From Rhyacophila brunnea (Eukaryota; Arthropoda; Insecta; Trichoptera; Rhyacophilidae), in contig JAGYXB010000046.1 of NCBI GenBank assembly GCA_022495005.1, positions 186,001-250,000 of the forward strand: a stretch of 64,000 bases of DNA, written 5' to 3'. Below are positions 14,101 through 23,921 of the stretch, one piece after another. The notes below the pieces were generated by a model, which saw nothing but the letters and a program-made list of their open reading frames with translations, was not told the DNA's origin and made no database searches. Position numbers and translations under genes: made by a program. Each line of letters begins with the position of its first letter. Position 1 is the stretch's first letter.

Positions 14101-17100
14101 ATTTGAAGATGATTCTAAAGATATTTATTATAAACTATGTCTTTGACCATTCAAGTGTGATAAAAATCTTATGAATAATGATTGCTTTATAATAATTATT
14201 GACCTAAGAATAAGGTAGTGTTTTTTTGAAATACGCCATTTCTTTTGTCATTCCCTAGTAGTTAAGCTACAACATACGGCCGTAGCCATAAATTGACAAA
14301 CTATATTTGAAGTAGGGAGTAAAATGATATTGACGCGCGTGTTTGAACATGTACCGTTTAAAAACAAATAAAAAAAATTCGGTTAGGTACATGTTCAAAC
14401 ACGCGCGTTAACATAATTTTACTCCTTACTTTAATTATAGTTTGTCGTTTTATGGCTACGGCCGTATGTTGTAGCTTAACTACTAGGAAATGACAAAAGA
14501 AATGGCGTATTTCAAAAAAACACTACCTTATTCTTAGGTCAATAATTCTTATAAAGCAATCATTATTCATAAGATTTTTTATCACACTTGAATGGTCAAA
14601 GACATAGCTTATAATAAATATCTTTAGAATCATCTTCAAATGTGTTAATCTTGCCGATTTTTGAATAATAAAATGCCTAATTCTTGTCAAATTTGGGATC
14701 ACAGAGATTATCAAAATATTTTTTTATCGTGAATATTTTACAAAAATTATCTCGTAATAAATTATACTAATGGTTTTATAAATGCGTTTAAAAATTAATA
14801 AATGTAAAAAATCTTAACACCACTGCACAGTTTTGTACCTAAATATGACTATATTCTAAAACATTAGAGCGAGAGGTTTAAAAGAATACTATTTTATGTA
14901 ACAAAAATACTTCATGCAGTCATTAAATGTTTAAAATAACTATAGAGGATAATAAGGCTTCAAAATTATATAAATAGATTATCCACAACGTTTAAGGAGT
15001 GTCCAGGATCATGGTTTGAAAATACAATAAAAACTCAATTTTGACCTTCGACGAGCATGTCCCCCCTTAAGCGAGACGCGATGTTGTCATTTTATGATAC
15101 TATTTGACAGGTCGTGAAAATCGGTTAACCTCAGAATGAGTCTCATTTTTTTACCGGCAGGTTCGCTACTATCTTTCCACTGCGCAGTCGCAGATATTGC
15201 AGGGACCAATTGTCGCGTAAAAAATCAGAGGCTTCTGAACTTTTTTGATTCATGAATGCAAGCTTGCAATTCGCACAATACTACGTGTTTATACGTGTAT
15301 TTTTTTTGTTATGGCCGCGATAATACGTACTGTCAGCAGTAAATCCATGCACGTGTAAACGAGGTATAATGTTACTTAAAATAATAATATAATATTGACA
15401 ATTCAGGGCTTTAAATATGTATTTATAAAGTATTCGTATGCGAGTAATAATAAAAATATGACTTCAGATACAAAAAAATACATTGATTAAAAATGATAAT
15501 TAAAACCCCGATAATTAAAATAAACCAGGTTAAAATAAGCTATAGGATAGATTAGAAAAATATTAGTAGAATTCCAAACACATATATCTATCTACTCATC
15601 CAAACTAAGTATAATAATTATTATGAATCTGTTAAATACACATTAATGCAAACTAGCTTAAACATTCAACGGACATTGTTTATTTTATGGAGTTAATACC
15701 TGATAGATTAATTTTATTTTGAAGTATATATTTATATATATGTCAGTACTAAGTTAATTACCTTTCATAATTATGTTTAATGACACCTGGCAACTTAAAA
15801 CTTGGTAAATAATACTTAGTTATATAATTATATTACCTTCTTAATACAACGTTGCGAGAATTTTAATAAGAAAATTGTACAGGCATGAGAAAGGGTGGCG
15901 ATATAGGTACCTAATAGGCGTACGGTATACCAGTTTGTCGTATTTATGGAATTTCAGTTGCGGGGTGCCATTAAACTTTGGCTGGTGATACTATAGTTGT
16001 TACTTAGGGGCCGTCCACATATATGACGTCACACGATTTTGGCTATTCTTTAACCCCCTCCACCCCTATCGTCACATAACCTTGTACCCTCCAGATGTGT
16101 GCTACAGGCTTCAGATGAGACAACTGGGTAAGCCAGTTCCTGACCGGCCATGATGATATCGCAGCCAAGTTGCACGGTTTTCGTTTGATAGGACATGGGT
16201 CAAAATGCACACGCGGGCACGACCATTAAGAGTATTAAGGCACTGAACACGTCGTCTGAGACTGCCTGCTGATGGGATCCGACCGAGCGGGTCTGTTGGA
16301 GCTTTTTGCCAGGGTCCGTTCACACACGGGCTATATTGGCCACGCCGACCTGATATCAACCAAGGCCAACTTTGAGGCATTTGAAAAATTTGCTGCGTCA
16401 TATAGAGGACGGAATAATTCCGATCCCTCCTTAGATTCATTACTTTCAACTCCTAGCTCCTCTGTTTCGGCAGAGTTTCAGTACACGGGTACATAACAGA
16501 GGACAGGACACCTTCATGTCATTAAAGATAAATGTCAAAGTCAAGATTCTTTTTTATTTTCTAAAACTCTTTAAGCACCAATGTGCATGGTTGCTACATC
16601 AGTCCCGTGCACCTTCGTTTCGGGACAAGGAAGTGTGGTATTAAAATCTTTTCACTCTAGCACGTTTATAGCGTCATGGAAGGCAGCCGTGCACAAATCA
16701 CGGCTGAATATAGGTACATGGCGGGTGGAGATGGGGTAACTCAAGATTACGTCACATTTTTGACACCCAAAGAAAGTAATGTTTTTTTTTGTTTTTTTAA
16801 TATTTATCCTAAAATCCCCTTAAATTTTTGGTTTCCTTTGTGACGTCACATGTCCTCTAACCCCTCCCCATTCGTCATAAATCACTACATTATATCAGAC
16901 CCCCCCTAGAGCGTGACGTCATATGTGGGCGGCCTTTTAATATAAGCAATTGACGTTTGCATTAGCAATTAAAACGTCTAGTTCATCGACACTGTACATA
17001 AAGAACTAATATACATAAATAATGTTAGAGCATAGAGAGTAAAATGGGGAGCATTACCTAATTGGACTATTCTTGAAAGATTCCTATTATTTTAAAATCA

Positions 17101-20100
17101 ATATATGTATGTACCATAATAAAACTGTTGGTTTTAAACATATACATTTATACATTTTTCGATCCACACTGGACAATGGCATAACTTAAAGTTTCAGGGC
17201 ATAGAGTTAAGGGTAGCTATTATGTTTTGTGCCAATTATGCAAGTTCTCTTCATGGTATGTAGGGATTGCAATACCGAATGAAAATGTCAATACCTGTTT
17301 TTCGGTATTTATTATTGAATACCGTTATTTCTTAAACATTAAAAAAAACAGAAGTAGATGCTTATCAATAAATATAGCTATTAAAATCTTTTTAAAATAT
17401 TATTTTATGGCAAAAGTCTACATACCTACATTTATTATATTGACATTTAAAAATATGTATTGAATATATTGATAATTTTAACTAAAGCCCTATAAAGTTC
17501 ATCAAGTGCAAATAAGTCCGGCTGCAGGAAAAGCTTCTTAAATTCAACGCTTGTACAGTCATAAATAATTATAGAATAAATGAACATTTTTATCACTGAT
17601 GTTGATTTTCTATTTCGAAATAATATTATGATAATTCATCGCGACAATTACTTATATAAAAAATATATTTGATGAAATATGTATTATTATTTTTTCACCT
17701 CTGTTGGATTCACTCAATATGTTTGCATTTTAGCAGCACATAACTTATAATTAATTTTCAAAAACGTAAACGAGTGTGCTAATACCGAAAATTCGGGTAT
17801 TTTGGATTTTTAAAACCGGTATTGCAATCCCTAATGGTATCCTGTCGCTTTCTTATATACCAGAAGTGGTAAATATAAGATTTGAAAATGTCACATGCAT
17901 AGATTATTATGTCGTCATTTCGATAGATTCGGCGTTTACTCGTACTTTGTAGTAATCAACGATATATTATTTTTATTAAATTAAAATTACACTTCGTATT
18001 CACGCCATGACGTGGTATCATTTACGGTGAATACAAAATGAAATCATTTTTTTTAAATTAATTAAAAATGTAACAGCGTTATGAATTTTGATAGCGTGGA
18101 ATCCTTATTACTCTTTGATCGATATCCCTTTGAACCTACAATGTTATACCAATGACATTGTATTTTTGGAGTGTTATACCTGGCAGACTGTAGAGCTGAT
18201 CAGCTCCCCTCATGGAATCCACTGAAGGGTTAAATGGGAAACACCGATCTGACCCGCCACGAATGATTGACGTGGCGCTCCCGTACGCCCTTAACGGTTT
18301 TGGTGGGGCACCTATGACAATATCAGCTAATTTAGGCACCTAATTGATAGTCATTGTTAATAAACACGATTTTATTTAAAAAAATATACCATCCAACTAA
18401 TTTCAATGAATTTTTCCATATTATACGTAACTGTAATTCTTGATGATGTGAATGTGTTAATTAAACCGATGTCCGTATTAACTTGTTATTAATTGATGAC
18501 CAAAGAAGTGTAGTTACGTTAGTTAGTTATTGCGAGTACATATAATTGCCTTAACCAATACGTCACTCCTACGAAACTTAAACCGAAATGTATTTTTCTT
18601 AATTAAACAAGTGTATGGTACCTACTCGTATATCCAAAGTTCAAACATAAAATAATATTTTTTCTCCATAGGAAGAGATTTTTCTATCATATTCGTATTA
18701 AGTGTTTTCATATTTTTTATAATGAATATTGCATTCATCCTAACCAAGTTATTGATTTTAAAAAGCATGCTTTTTTAATATTATGTATGTAGAGATTCGG
18801 CTAATTTTTCCTTTGGTGGGTAGAAGAGCAGTGGTGCTAAGTACTTTCACAAAAATACTATTTTCTAGGTGTTTTAAAATGCAATGATAGTGCCAATAGT
18901 TATGTATAAAAGAGGGATATGTGATCTAATAATAATTATTGTAATCTTACTTCGGTAATGATGAACAGTTTACGTCACAATATTTATAAATATGATCAGG
19001 ACCTGTTTCACAACTACAAAAGCATAATCAAATGATACATAAAATATCAAAGGGAAAGCTAGTGAAAGGATTTCTAAAATACATGATATTTTATACACTG
19101 AATTAAACAATTATTTTAACGTGACAGACAAAATAAGAACGCCACTGAAATCAATGATAATGTAATACTCAAAACACTGTATCGATATAGCGAACAGAGA
19201 AAATTGTAAGCCTGCAAAATTAATGCAGAAGAAACAAAACTTGAAATAGTTAATCAAATATTTCTTAATAATTTTCCAAGTAATTAATCAATCTAACACA
19301 ATTTGATTGATTAATATTTCACAACTGGCTGCATAGTAAATAACCAATTCCCAATATACATTAAATACAATAATAAGTTAATTAATATATCAGTAAGTTA
19401 AGTTAATAAAAATATGATCAATTTAATGAATTATTATAAGTAATTTATATGGTAGTTATATATTTTTTTAAATAAATGTATTTAATCGTGGTTTAAAATC
19501 AGCCGGCGTAAGGATCCTAATAAAGCTCATACCGGGTAAATTAACAAACACATTTATGGAAATATTTTTTTATACCATTTTATTATTTGAAGATAAAAAT
19601 AATAGCTGTTAAAACTAAAGATAATATGTTGAATACGATGTTCGCACTAAAAATATACTTTTCTACGGATTCTGCGTTTTCACTTTGTGAAAAACTTGTT
19701 CAACTTTACTTATTGACTTTTTATATACAAAAATAGATATTCGGAGGAATTAATTTACTGATTTATTACTATCAAAGATTACTTAATATATAAGTTATTA
19801 AAAGTTAATTGTATTTTATAAAATATCACGTTTGAATATTTAAAATGATCTAATAAATATCTAAAAGCAATATTGCTTTACCTTTAATGGTTTTTTTGTT
19901 CGGAGAATGGCTTGTAGTATTCACTTTATTCTAAATATACATTTATAATTAATAAACATCTTATGTACCGCTCCCAGGAAGTGACTTGATCCTGTCAGCC
20001 GGTATCGGTGGTCCGCTGGCAGGAGAGTAAGCTCTCATTAAGGATCCCCCACGAGGAAGAGTGCTGGGTGCACCGGATCCCATGTAATATGCTGGAGGCT

Positions 20101-20110
20101 TGGCGTTCAC
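1333..20110 (-). CDS. AIP3 / sickle tail-p140Cap-like protein, five internal exons (partial gene)
   Basis: Five minus-strand blocks join with GT-AG borders and matching phases: 20110-19969, 18311-18180, 9544-9409, 4112-4014 and 1502-1333 (679 nt, about 226 codons). The first four encode Pro/Gly/Ser/Tyr-rich sequence with no fold I recognise. The last carries a helical motif, RMRVEHMERQLANLTGLVQ, which is the hallmark of the AIP3-domain proteins SRCIN1 (p140Cap), KIAA1217 (sickle tail) and the insect proteins annotated as coiled-coil protein AGAP005037/CG32809. Vertebrate members are cytoskeletal and synaptic scaffolds; for this copy that role is inference. I found no start codon or final exon, so the gene runs past 1 on the left and its 5' exons lie to the right of 20110, perhaps beyond the window. 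Introns are 1.7 to 8.6 kb and full of transposons. Confidence 0.82.
3025..3274. mobile_element. pogo/Tigger-like MITE
   Basis: A 250-bp element bounded by inverted CAGTAATACCCCGA ends (3025 onward, and its reverse complement ending at 3274), each flanked by TA. TA duplication and CAG-starting ends with ATACC.CG fit the pogo/Tigger branch of the Tc1/mariner superfamily. It has no coding capacity and lies in the exon D-E intron of the AIP3-like gene. Confidence 0.65.
4014..4112 (-). CDS. AIP3-like gene, internal exon D
   Basis: Acceptor TTTTTCAG just above 4112, donor GTTAGT from 4013. Phase 2 in, phase 2 out, 32 full codons (starts DPSMMDDQYSLYSVKIPSGP, ends APYEGN). Both neighbouring exon junctions restore an open frame only with these borders, which is the main evidence. 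Confidence 0.8.
4238..4335. repeat. short hairpin-forming repeat
   Basis: GTGACATCTAGTCA near 4240 is repeated inverted as TCAATAGATGTCAC near 4321, giving a ~98-bp imperfect palindrome. A further half copy (GTGACATCTAT) is near 2733. Probably a tiny MITE. Confidence 0.4.
4383..5140 (+). repeat. dispersed repeat, copy 1 (other copy at 44153)
   Basis: Starts CTAGCTGAGCCAGCTGGC, then a GC-richer block and AT-rich tail. The same order of blocks (TCGCTAGGTCTTGCAGAC, GGCGCCATAGTTTTC, CAATCGCCGATTGCTACCA) recurs at 44153-44755. Both copies run directly into the minisatellite of LINE 3' ends, so the repeat and the minisatellite are probably one element. Confidence 0.7.
5140..5990 (+). repeat. minisatellite built from a LINE 3' end, 8 units
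   Basis: The core GGCCTTCATCCAGCAGTGG, followed by ATTGATnCAGG and a run of TGATGA, recurs near 5150, 5280, 5420, 5530, 5640, 5765, 5850 and 5925, separated by similar AT-rich spacers (units about 75-140 bp). Translated, the core reads EAFIQQWID, identical to the C-terminus of the LINE protein at 60072-60655. The units are degenerate (CAGCAG to CATCAG). A small open frame at 5875-6072 is a by-product. Confidence 0.75.
6228..6410. repeat. dispersed repeat shared with 55946-56128
   Basis: AATTATTGAATTTGGAAG, GATAATATTGC, GTATTTATTAATTAAATAA and GATGACCCAATCACATG occur here in the same order and spacing as at 55946-56128, where they directly follow a tRNA-like block. Here the tRNA-like block is missing. 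Confidence 0.65.
7075..7215 (+). repeat. single unit of the LINE-tail minisatellite
   Basis: One copy of the AGGCCTTCATCCAGCAGTGG core with a GATGATGATAAGGATGG tail and the flanking ATATCAC-AATTTTG spacer found between units at 5140-5990 and 44755-45185. Confidence 0.65.
7216..9408. other. intron sequence, nothing recognised
   Basis: AT-rich intron of the AIP3-like gene between exon C and the 7.1-kb repeat unit. No coding-quality frame, no paired termini and no RNA gene that I could see. Confidence 0.45.
9409..9544 (-). CDS. AIP3-like gene, internal exon C
   Basis: Acceptor TTCCAG just above 9544, donor GTAATA from 9408. Phase 1 in, phase 2 out, 44 full codons (starts DRIHNDGYMSSPERG). The motif EEPYYTQYVGPPRGS is rich in Tyr and Pro. 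The SPERGSRG / PPRGS pattern recalls the Ser-Pro-Arg-rich segment that precedes the AIP3 helix in SRCIN1-type proteins (established family feature; the match is by eye). Confidence 0.8.
10131..10805. mobile_element. hAT-type MITE, family H1, copy 1
   Basis: Left end CAGTAATGGCAAGGCACGC, right end GGTTCGCCATCCCTG (reverse complement CAGGGATGGCGAACC). The interior matches 43544-44060 (inverted) and 51499-52278. Flanks TTCAAGAC and TTCTAGAT agree at 6 of 8 positions, a worn 8-bp duplication. CAGGG-type ends and 8-bp duplications are typical of hAT. No transposase. Confidence 0.7.
11147..11607 (+). mobile_element. MITE copy, inverted partner at 24265-24740
   Basis: ACCACGTTTTTATTAGCTCG on the left and TAAAAACGTGGT on the right form inverted ends. 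The interior (TTAATTCTGTTTTGTATGG, ACTATGGAAATCAATATG) recurs on the opposite strand at 24265-24740. A 66-codon open frame inside both copies is not convincingly coding. Confidence 0.6.
12240..12790 (+). pseudogene. LINE family A, decayed 3' part
   Basis: The strand order matches the minus-strand LINE at 45912-46970: blocks for GLRLGM-type, WLYRRILKI-WTDR, LNR-GK--EVL and LQYLGHIMR appear with many stops and frameshifts, ending near a motif encoding LKNLCD. It is an old 5'-truncated insertion inside the exon B-C intron. Confidence 0.7.
12791..13669. other. intron sequence, nothing recognised
   Basis: AT-rich, no coding-quality frame. A stretch at 13040-13270 is somewhat less AT-rich but has no paired ends or protein similarity that I can name. 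Confidence 0.4.
13674..15066. mobile_element. TTAA-flanked long-palindrome element, complete copy
   Basis: Two arms of about 680 bp (13674-14355 and 14386-15066) are near-perfect reverse complements around a 30-bp spacer. The ends read GGGGGGACATGCTCGTCG and its complement. TTAA lies immediately outside both ends (13670-13673, 15067-15070), the target used by piggyBac and Kolobok-type transposases. The arms differ at a few scattered positions. No transposase is encoded; the 63-codon minus frame at 14523-14714 is the mirror of sequence in the other arm. It sits in an AIP3-gene intron and could form a very long hairpin. Confidence 0.85.
15071..16006. other. intron sequence, nothing recognised
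   Basis: AT-rich intron between two transposons. No recognised ends or open frames. Confidence 0.4.
16007..16937. mobile_element. DNA transposon with GGCCGTCCACATAT ends and a GC-rich cargo
   Basis: Left end GGGGCCGTCCACATATATG then ACGTCAC; right end GTGACGTCATATGTGGGCGG, its imperfect complement, together with inner matches (AACCCC and CCCCTCC tracts). The interior 16090-16560 is much less AT-rich than the surroundings and holds a 74-codon plus-strand frame (see next entry). I cannot assign the superfamily, and the target duplication is not clear. Confidence 0.55.
16272..16496 (+). CDS. small open frame inside a transposon, unidentified
   Basis: A 74-codon frame (starts MGSDRAGLLELFARVRSHTG; also HADLISTKANFEAFEKFAAS and a Ser-rich tail ending FQYTGT). 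The hydrophobic spacing looks like helical protein and base composition differs from the flanks, so it may be a fragment of a real coding sequence captured or retro-copied into the element. The 112-codon frame on the opposite strand over the same bases looks less protein-like. I do not recognise the product. Confidence 0.3.
   Translation: MGSDRAGLLELFARVRSHTGYIGHADLISTKANFEAFEKFAASYRGRNNSDPSLDSLLSTPSSSVSAEFQYTGT
17261..17833. mobile_element. hAT-type MITE
   Basis: Inverted ends TAGGGATTGCAATACCG and CGGTATTGCAATCCCTA (with one extra base on the right), length 573 bp. Flanks ATGGTATG and ATGGTATC are an 8-bp duplication with one mismatch. The enclosed 78-codon frame is AT-rich filler. Confidence 0.75.
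18180..18311 (-). CDS. AIP3-like gene, internal exon B
   Basis: Acceptor ATAG at 18315-18312, donor GTATAA from 18179. Phase 1 in and phase 1 out, 43 full codons (starts APPKPLRAYGS, ends DQLYSLP). Because both borders are phase 1 it could be skipped without shifting the frame: exon A joins exon C equally well, so this is a candidate cassette exon. It contains a Cys in an RCFPFNPS stretch. No domain recognised. Confidence 0.7.
19969..20110 (-). CDS. AIP3-like gene, internal exon A
   Basis: Acceptor CAG at 20113-20111 and donor GTACAT starting at 19968. The exon is phase 0 in and phase 1 out and encodes 47 codons beginning VNAKPPAYYMGSG and ending IKSLPGS. The composition is Pro/Gly/Ser/Tyr-rich, unlike the surrounding AT-rich intron, and is free of stops only in this frame. 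The donor is weak after GT, so the 3' border is less certain than the others. Confidence 0.75.
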
Positions 20111-22210
20111 CTGAAGAAATTAGAAAAAAACATATTTGAGTATACAGTGCATAATATTTACTATCATGTTGTTGTACAGGTGAAGAAGTCAACACAAAAG
20201 CTAGAAAAGTCATCAACATAGCTGTATAGTAAATAAATTTCTTTTGTTCAATTATTTGTCACATATTTATAAATGTTGAAATATTAAACCAGTATTAGTA
20301 TTTTACAAATATTGAAAAGTTGATAAAACATTTAACAAATTTAATAATCTACCAATCTTGTCTTGTCACCAAAAAATAACAGTGAAGAAAATTAACATAC
20401 GAATAATCGACGATTTATTTGTCAACCTGTTATTGTTACCATCACATAATCTTAGTGACTATTGCTATACCTATTTGTCATATCATGAATTTAATTGGCG
20501 GAGCTTTATTAAATAATCAATTTAAAAAATCGTCTAAAAACAGTCATTGTGAAAATATATTTTATAAATCTATGACAATATAATATATTATTTTGTCATC
20601 TTAATTCTTACATGTTGTGTTGTGCTGTGTCGTGTTATGTTGTAGAGGCGATTTATCGGAAAATCAACTTTAAACTTAAACATCCTTAAAAGTTTGTCAA
20701 TATTTCGAATCGATAATTATGTTAATGTTTCCTCAAATTATTTTGAATTTTATGACGAAGGCTACGCGTTGAATGTAAATGCCATATTTTCATTCGGTTT
20801 TCTTATAAATATTAACCTTATTTTCTATAACAAAAATGTCACCTGCGGCGCAATTTTATTATCTTCTGGTTAACCTAACAATGATTTAACATTAGTACTT
20901 CTAAGAGAGAAAACGTTGTACAAAAATACGCTTAGTACTAAAATAAATGATTATTATCATTTTCCTGTGAAATAAACAGAATGCCGGTTACGAGATACGA
21001 TACCAACGTTAAACATGTTATACAAAAAAGTACTAGAATAATTTTATTTGGACAGTTTAACGGGGTTGTTTTAGAATATCAAAGTTGAACTTAGCGACAA
21101 AAAGGTTGGATTGGACTAATATATATAATACTCATAATATCATACTGTTTATAAGTCATTTAAAATCATATATTTTAATGTATGTGAAATAGTTGCCCCC
21201 TCCCATGACTATTTCCAGGATCCGTTAGTGGCTTACACAATATACTATGTAGGTAGATAATAAACTGAGTTAACTGATTAGTGTTTAGTTAAATCCAAAT
21301 GTAAAAAAAAAATATATAAATAAACGAAGACATTAAATTCAGCACCAAGAATCGAAAGTGTTCACGAGAAAACGATGCAATTACAATAATTTACAAGTAT
21401 GTATACAAAAGAATCGTCTAAAGATAAATTTAATATACGCCTGTATAAGTGGTTTCGTGGTTTTATCTAAATATAATATTATTTAGGTACTTATTGTAAA
21501 GATAAATGCAAAACTTTGCACATTCAACTTCAAACAATCAAAAATTGTTCACGATTTTATTAGAGAGAAAGCTGCACTGTCGTTCGTTCACAGTAAATCA
21601 TTACGCCTTGCACGGATCGAACTATATTCTAACAATAAACTTTTATTCGACCAATAAAAAATAACACGCCGTATACTGAACTAATATTGAACATTCTTAA
21701 ATCATCTCTATTTAATTTTATAATATACATTATATTTTAAGATTTTAATTTTAAATAATTGTATCCATGTTCTTCAATAAGACAATTGTTATTTCAACAA
21801 AATTGGTTTTAAGTAACAATAAAATCATAAAATATTCGTCTACACAATGCTGTCTAGCGCACGGTTAAAATATACAATACCACCGGTAAAACCTATACAT
21901 GTGACTTTATGAACTACGTAGCATTTTTGTAAATATTAAAAAGTACAGTTTTTAATTATTAATGCTATGTTGTGTTTAATAATTTATTTATATACACTAG
22001 ATTTATTCATACGTACTGCTTTTCGCGTCTACAAATGATATTAAGGTATACCTACAAGGCAATTAGCAAATCTCTAATCTAACCCATATTCATGCCTTCA
22101 GATACGACCGATCTACCAACTACATCATAATGGGGGAAATACACGCAGCACGCTTACAATGTACTTATATAATATAATTAGAATGCATAGTAAGCAGATA
22201 TATATATATT
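20111..22210. other. non-coding, nothing recognised
   Basis: Either intron upstream of exon A of the minus-strand gene or spacer before the plus-strand pentraxin gene. I searched both strands by eye for exon-like, GC-richer frames with splice sites and found none convincing. Confidence 0.4.
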
Positions 22211-22212
22211 TA

Positions 22213-22400
22213 TACCACGTCCGATCCTAATAAGATCATATGGGCCTCCACAGCGTGGCAGATTTTTGTTTTTACGATAAATGGATAATAGCCACTTGCT
22301 CAACCTATTAGATCCATTCTCTGACTCAAACACAAATTGAAAAACAATGTGTATTTGCCAGAATCAGGATTCAATCCTCGGACCCGGTTTGATTTAGGCA
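22213..22400 (-). mobile_element. tRNA-derived SINE, decayed copy
   Basis: TCCGATCCTAATAAGATCAT, CACTTGCTCAACCTATTAG and TTGAAAAACAATGTGTATTTG occur in the same order as in the better SINE at 30738-30975. The tRNA head is worn: the B box complement GGATTCAATCCTCGGACCC is still visible but the A box is gone. Confidence 0.65.
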
Positions 22401-22553
22401 GGATTTAATTGATTTTTAAAAACTAACCAACACCATCTATGTTATAACCTGTATTCTTAGTTCAATGAAAATAAATAAAGTTTGGCGCAAAGATACGGGC
22501 GATGTAGCAACTACGTCACCCAATAGGCTTATAATGTACTTATAGTTTGTATT

Positions 22554-22676
22554 CTATAAACTGGCGTACACATCAGACGGAAAGTATTTTGCCATCGCGT
22601 TCAACTGTTGCAAGTTTTCAATGGGAGGGGACGAGATTGATGCTGAAGCGGGGGGAAACCGGCACGCCAGCTTATA
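22554..22676. repeat. short inverted repeat, possible small MITE
   Basis: CTATAAACTGGCGT near 22555 and ACGCCAGCTTATAG near 22664 are imperfect complements enclosing about 100 bp of GC-richer sequence. No target duplication identified. Confidence 0.35.
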
Positions 22677-23756
22677 GATGACAGACTCTATATACAATTA
22701 GAATGTATGTGAGCAGATGTGTAATATTAGTGAAAAACTTATACTTTCGAAGTCTGTAACATTGAAGGTTGGAGTGGTGAATTATAGTGACACCTTGTTT
22801 CCAAAACGTATTGTACTTTATTTACATATAAATTAATTGTGTCTTTATTATAATTTTTTTAAGTATACTTTTTAATTAAAAAACGTCTGAGATTTTATTT
22901 AATTGGAATCGTGGTCGTATATAATCTATAGTCGACACTTTTTTTACAACTCTACAACCCTAATATTTCTACAATAATAGTCTTCAACGGTGTGTACCAG
23001 CATTATGTAAATAACTAACTGATGTTAATATAAATTGTGTGGCTTGCGATGGCGGCAAATCGTGAAATAAAAAAAAGTCAAAATATTGTCGTTGGTTGTA
23101 AGTACTTAGTTCTTTCATTGCGCAAGCGTGCGTATCCAATTGTTTGGTCGGAAATTAGTTTTCACCATAGCTTTTTAAGCCAAATTAACAATAATACTTA
23201 TCCATAGATCCATAGGTACGGTACAGTAGCATAGAATAACGTTGAGAATAATTTATTTCAAATACTCTTAAGTTTAGTTGCTTGCAGACTTACACGCTTG
23301 AAAGATGTCTCTTCATATTATTTATTATACACAATGATATTGTAGTCAGTACTAAACGATACTTAGTGTAAAAACGTCTTGAAGAATTTCAACGTTCATT
23401 AATATATAACAAAAAAAATTGAAGTGACGTACAATAAAATTCAACTACATGAAAACCCCAATCTTCATTAAGTATCAAATACAGTGTGAGAATTACATTG
23501 GACTTACAGTCAATCATAAAAGTATACAGTGTTGTTACGATAATATTATAATCTATAGAAAGTGGATAATAATTAATTGACGTGTATTGATTACTGCATT
23601 AAATTGTATAATAATATTGTAGCTAACGTTTTAGGCGACATATTAAATTTAATATCAATACATTATTACTAGATGGATGCGAAGTCAGGGATATTAATTC
23701 TGTGTAAGCTGTTATAAAACGAAAATATCTTTCATTTCCGCGGACTTTGGGTTAAA

Positions 23757-23921
23757 ATGTTGTCGCCCATTAGAAATGGCTATTATTTTTACATAGTATT
23801 AGTTACATTCTCGAGTGTTGTACATTATTTGCCGCAGGTGGGGAGTGAACCAATAGTCAAGGTGCCAAAAACTCACAACAATATCCATAAAGTTGTCATG
23901 ACACAGAAGGGTTACATACAG
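23757..23921 (+). CDS. pentraxin gene exon 1: signal peptide
   Basis: Starts at AAAATGT (A at -3) and encodes 55 codons, ending KGYIQ exactly at donor GTAAGC (23922), phase 0. MLSPIRNGYYFYIVLVTFSS is a typical signal peptide. The open frame runs 5 codons past the donor to a stop, so splicing is needed. No earlier in-frame ATG adjoins it, and I cannot see whether a 5' untranslated exon exists. Confidence 0.8.

Noticed and set aside
16111..16449. 112-codon minus frame over the GC-rich transposon cargo
   Set aside because: Longer than the plus-strand frame but with less protein-like composition (many Arg/Trp/Cys); cannot exclude it, but not supported.
23712..23720. TATAAA as the pentraxin gene promoter
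   Set aside because: It is only about 40 bp before the ATG, leaving almost no leader; likely chance in AT-rich DNA.
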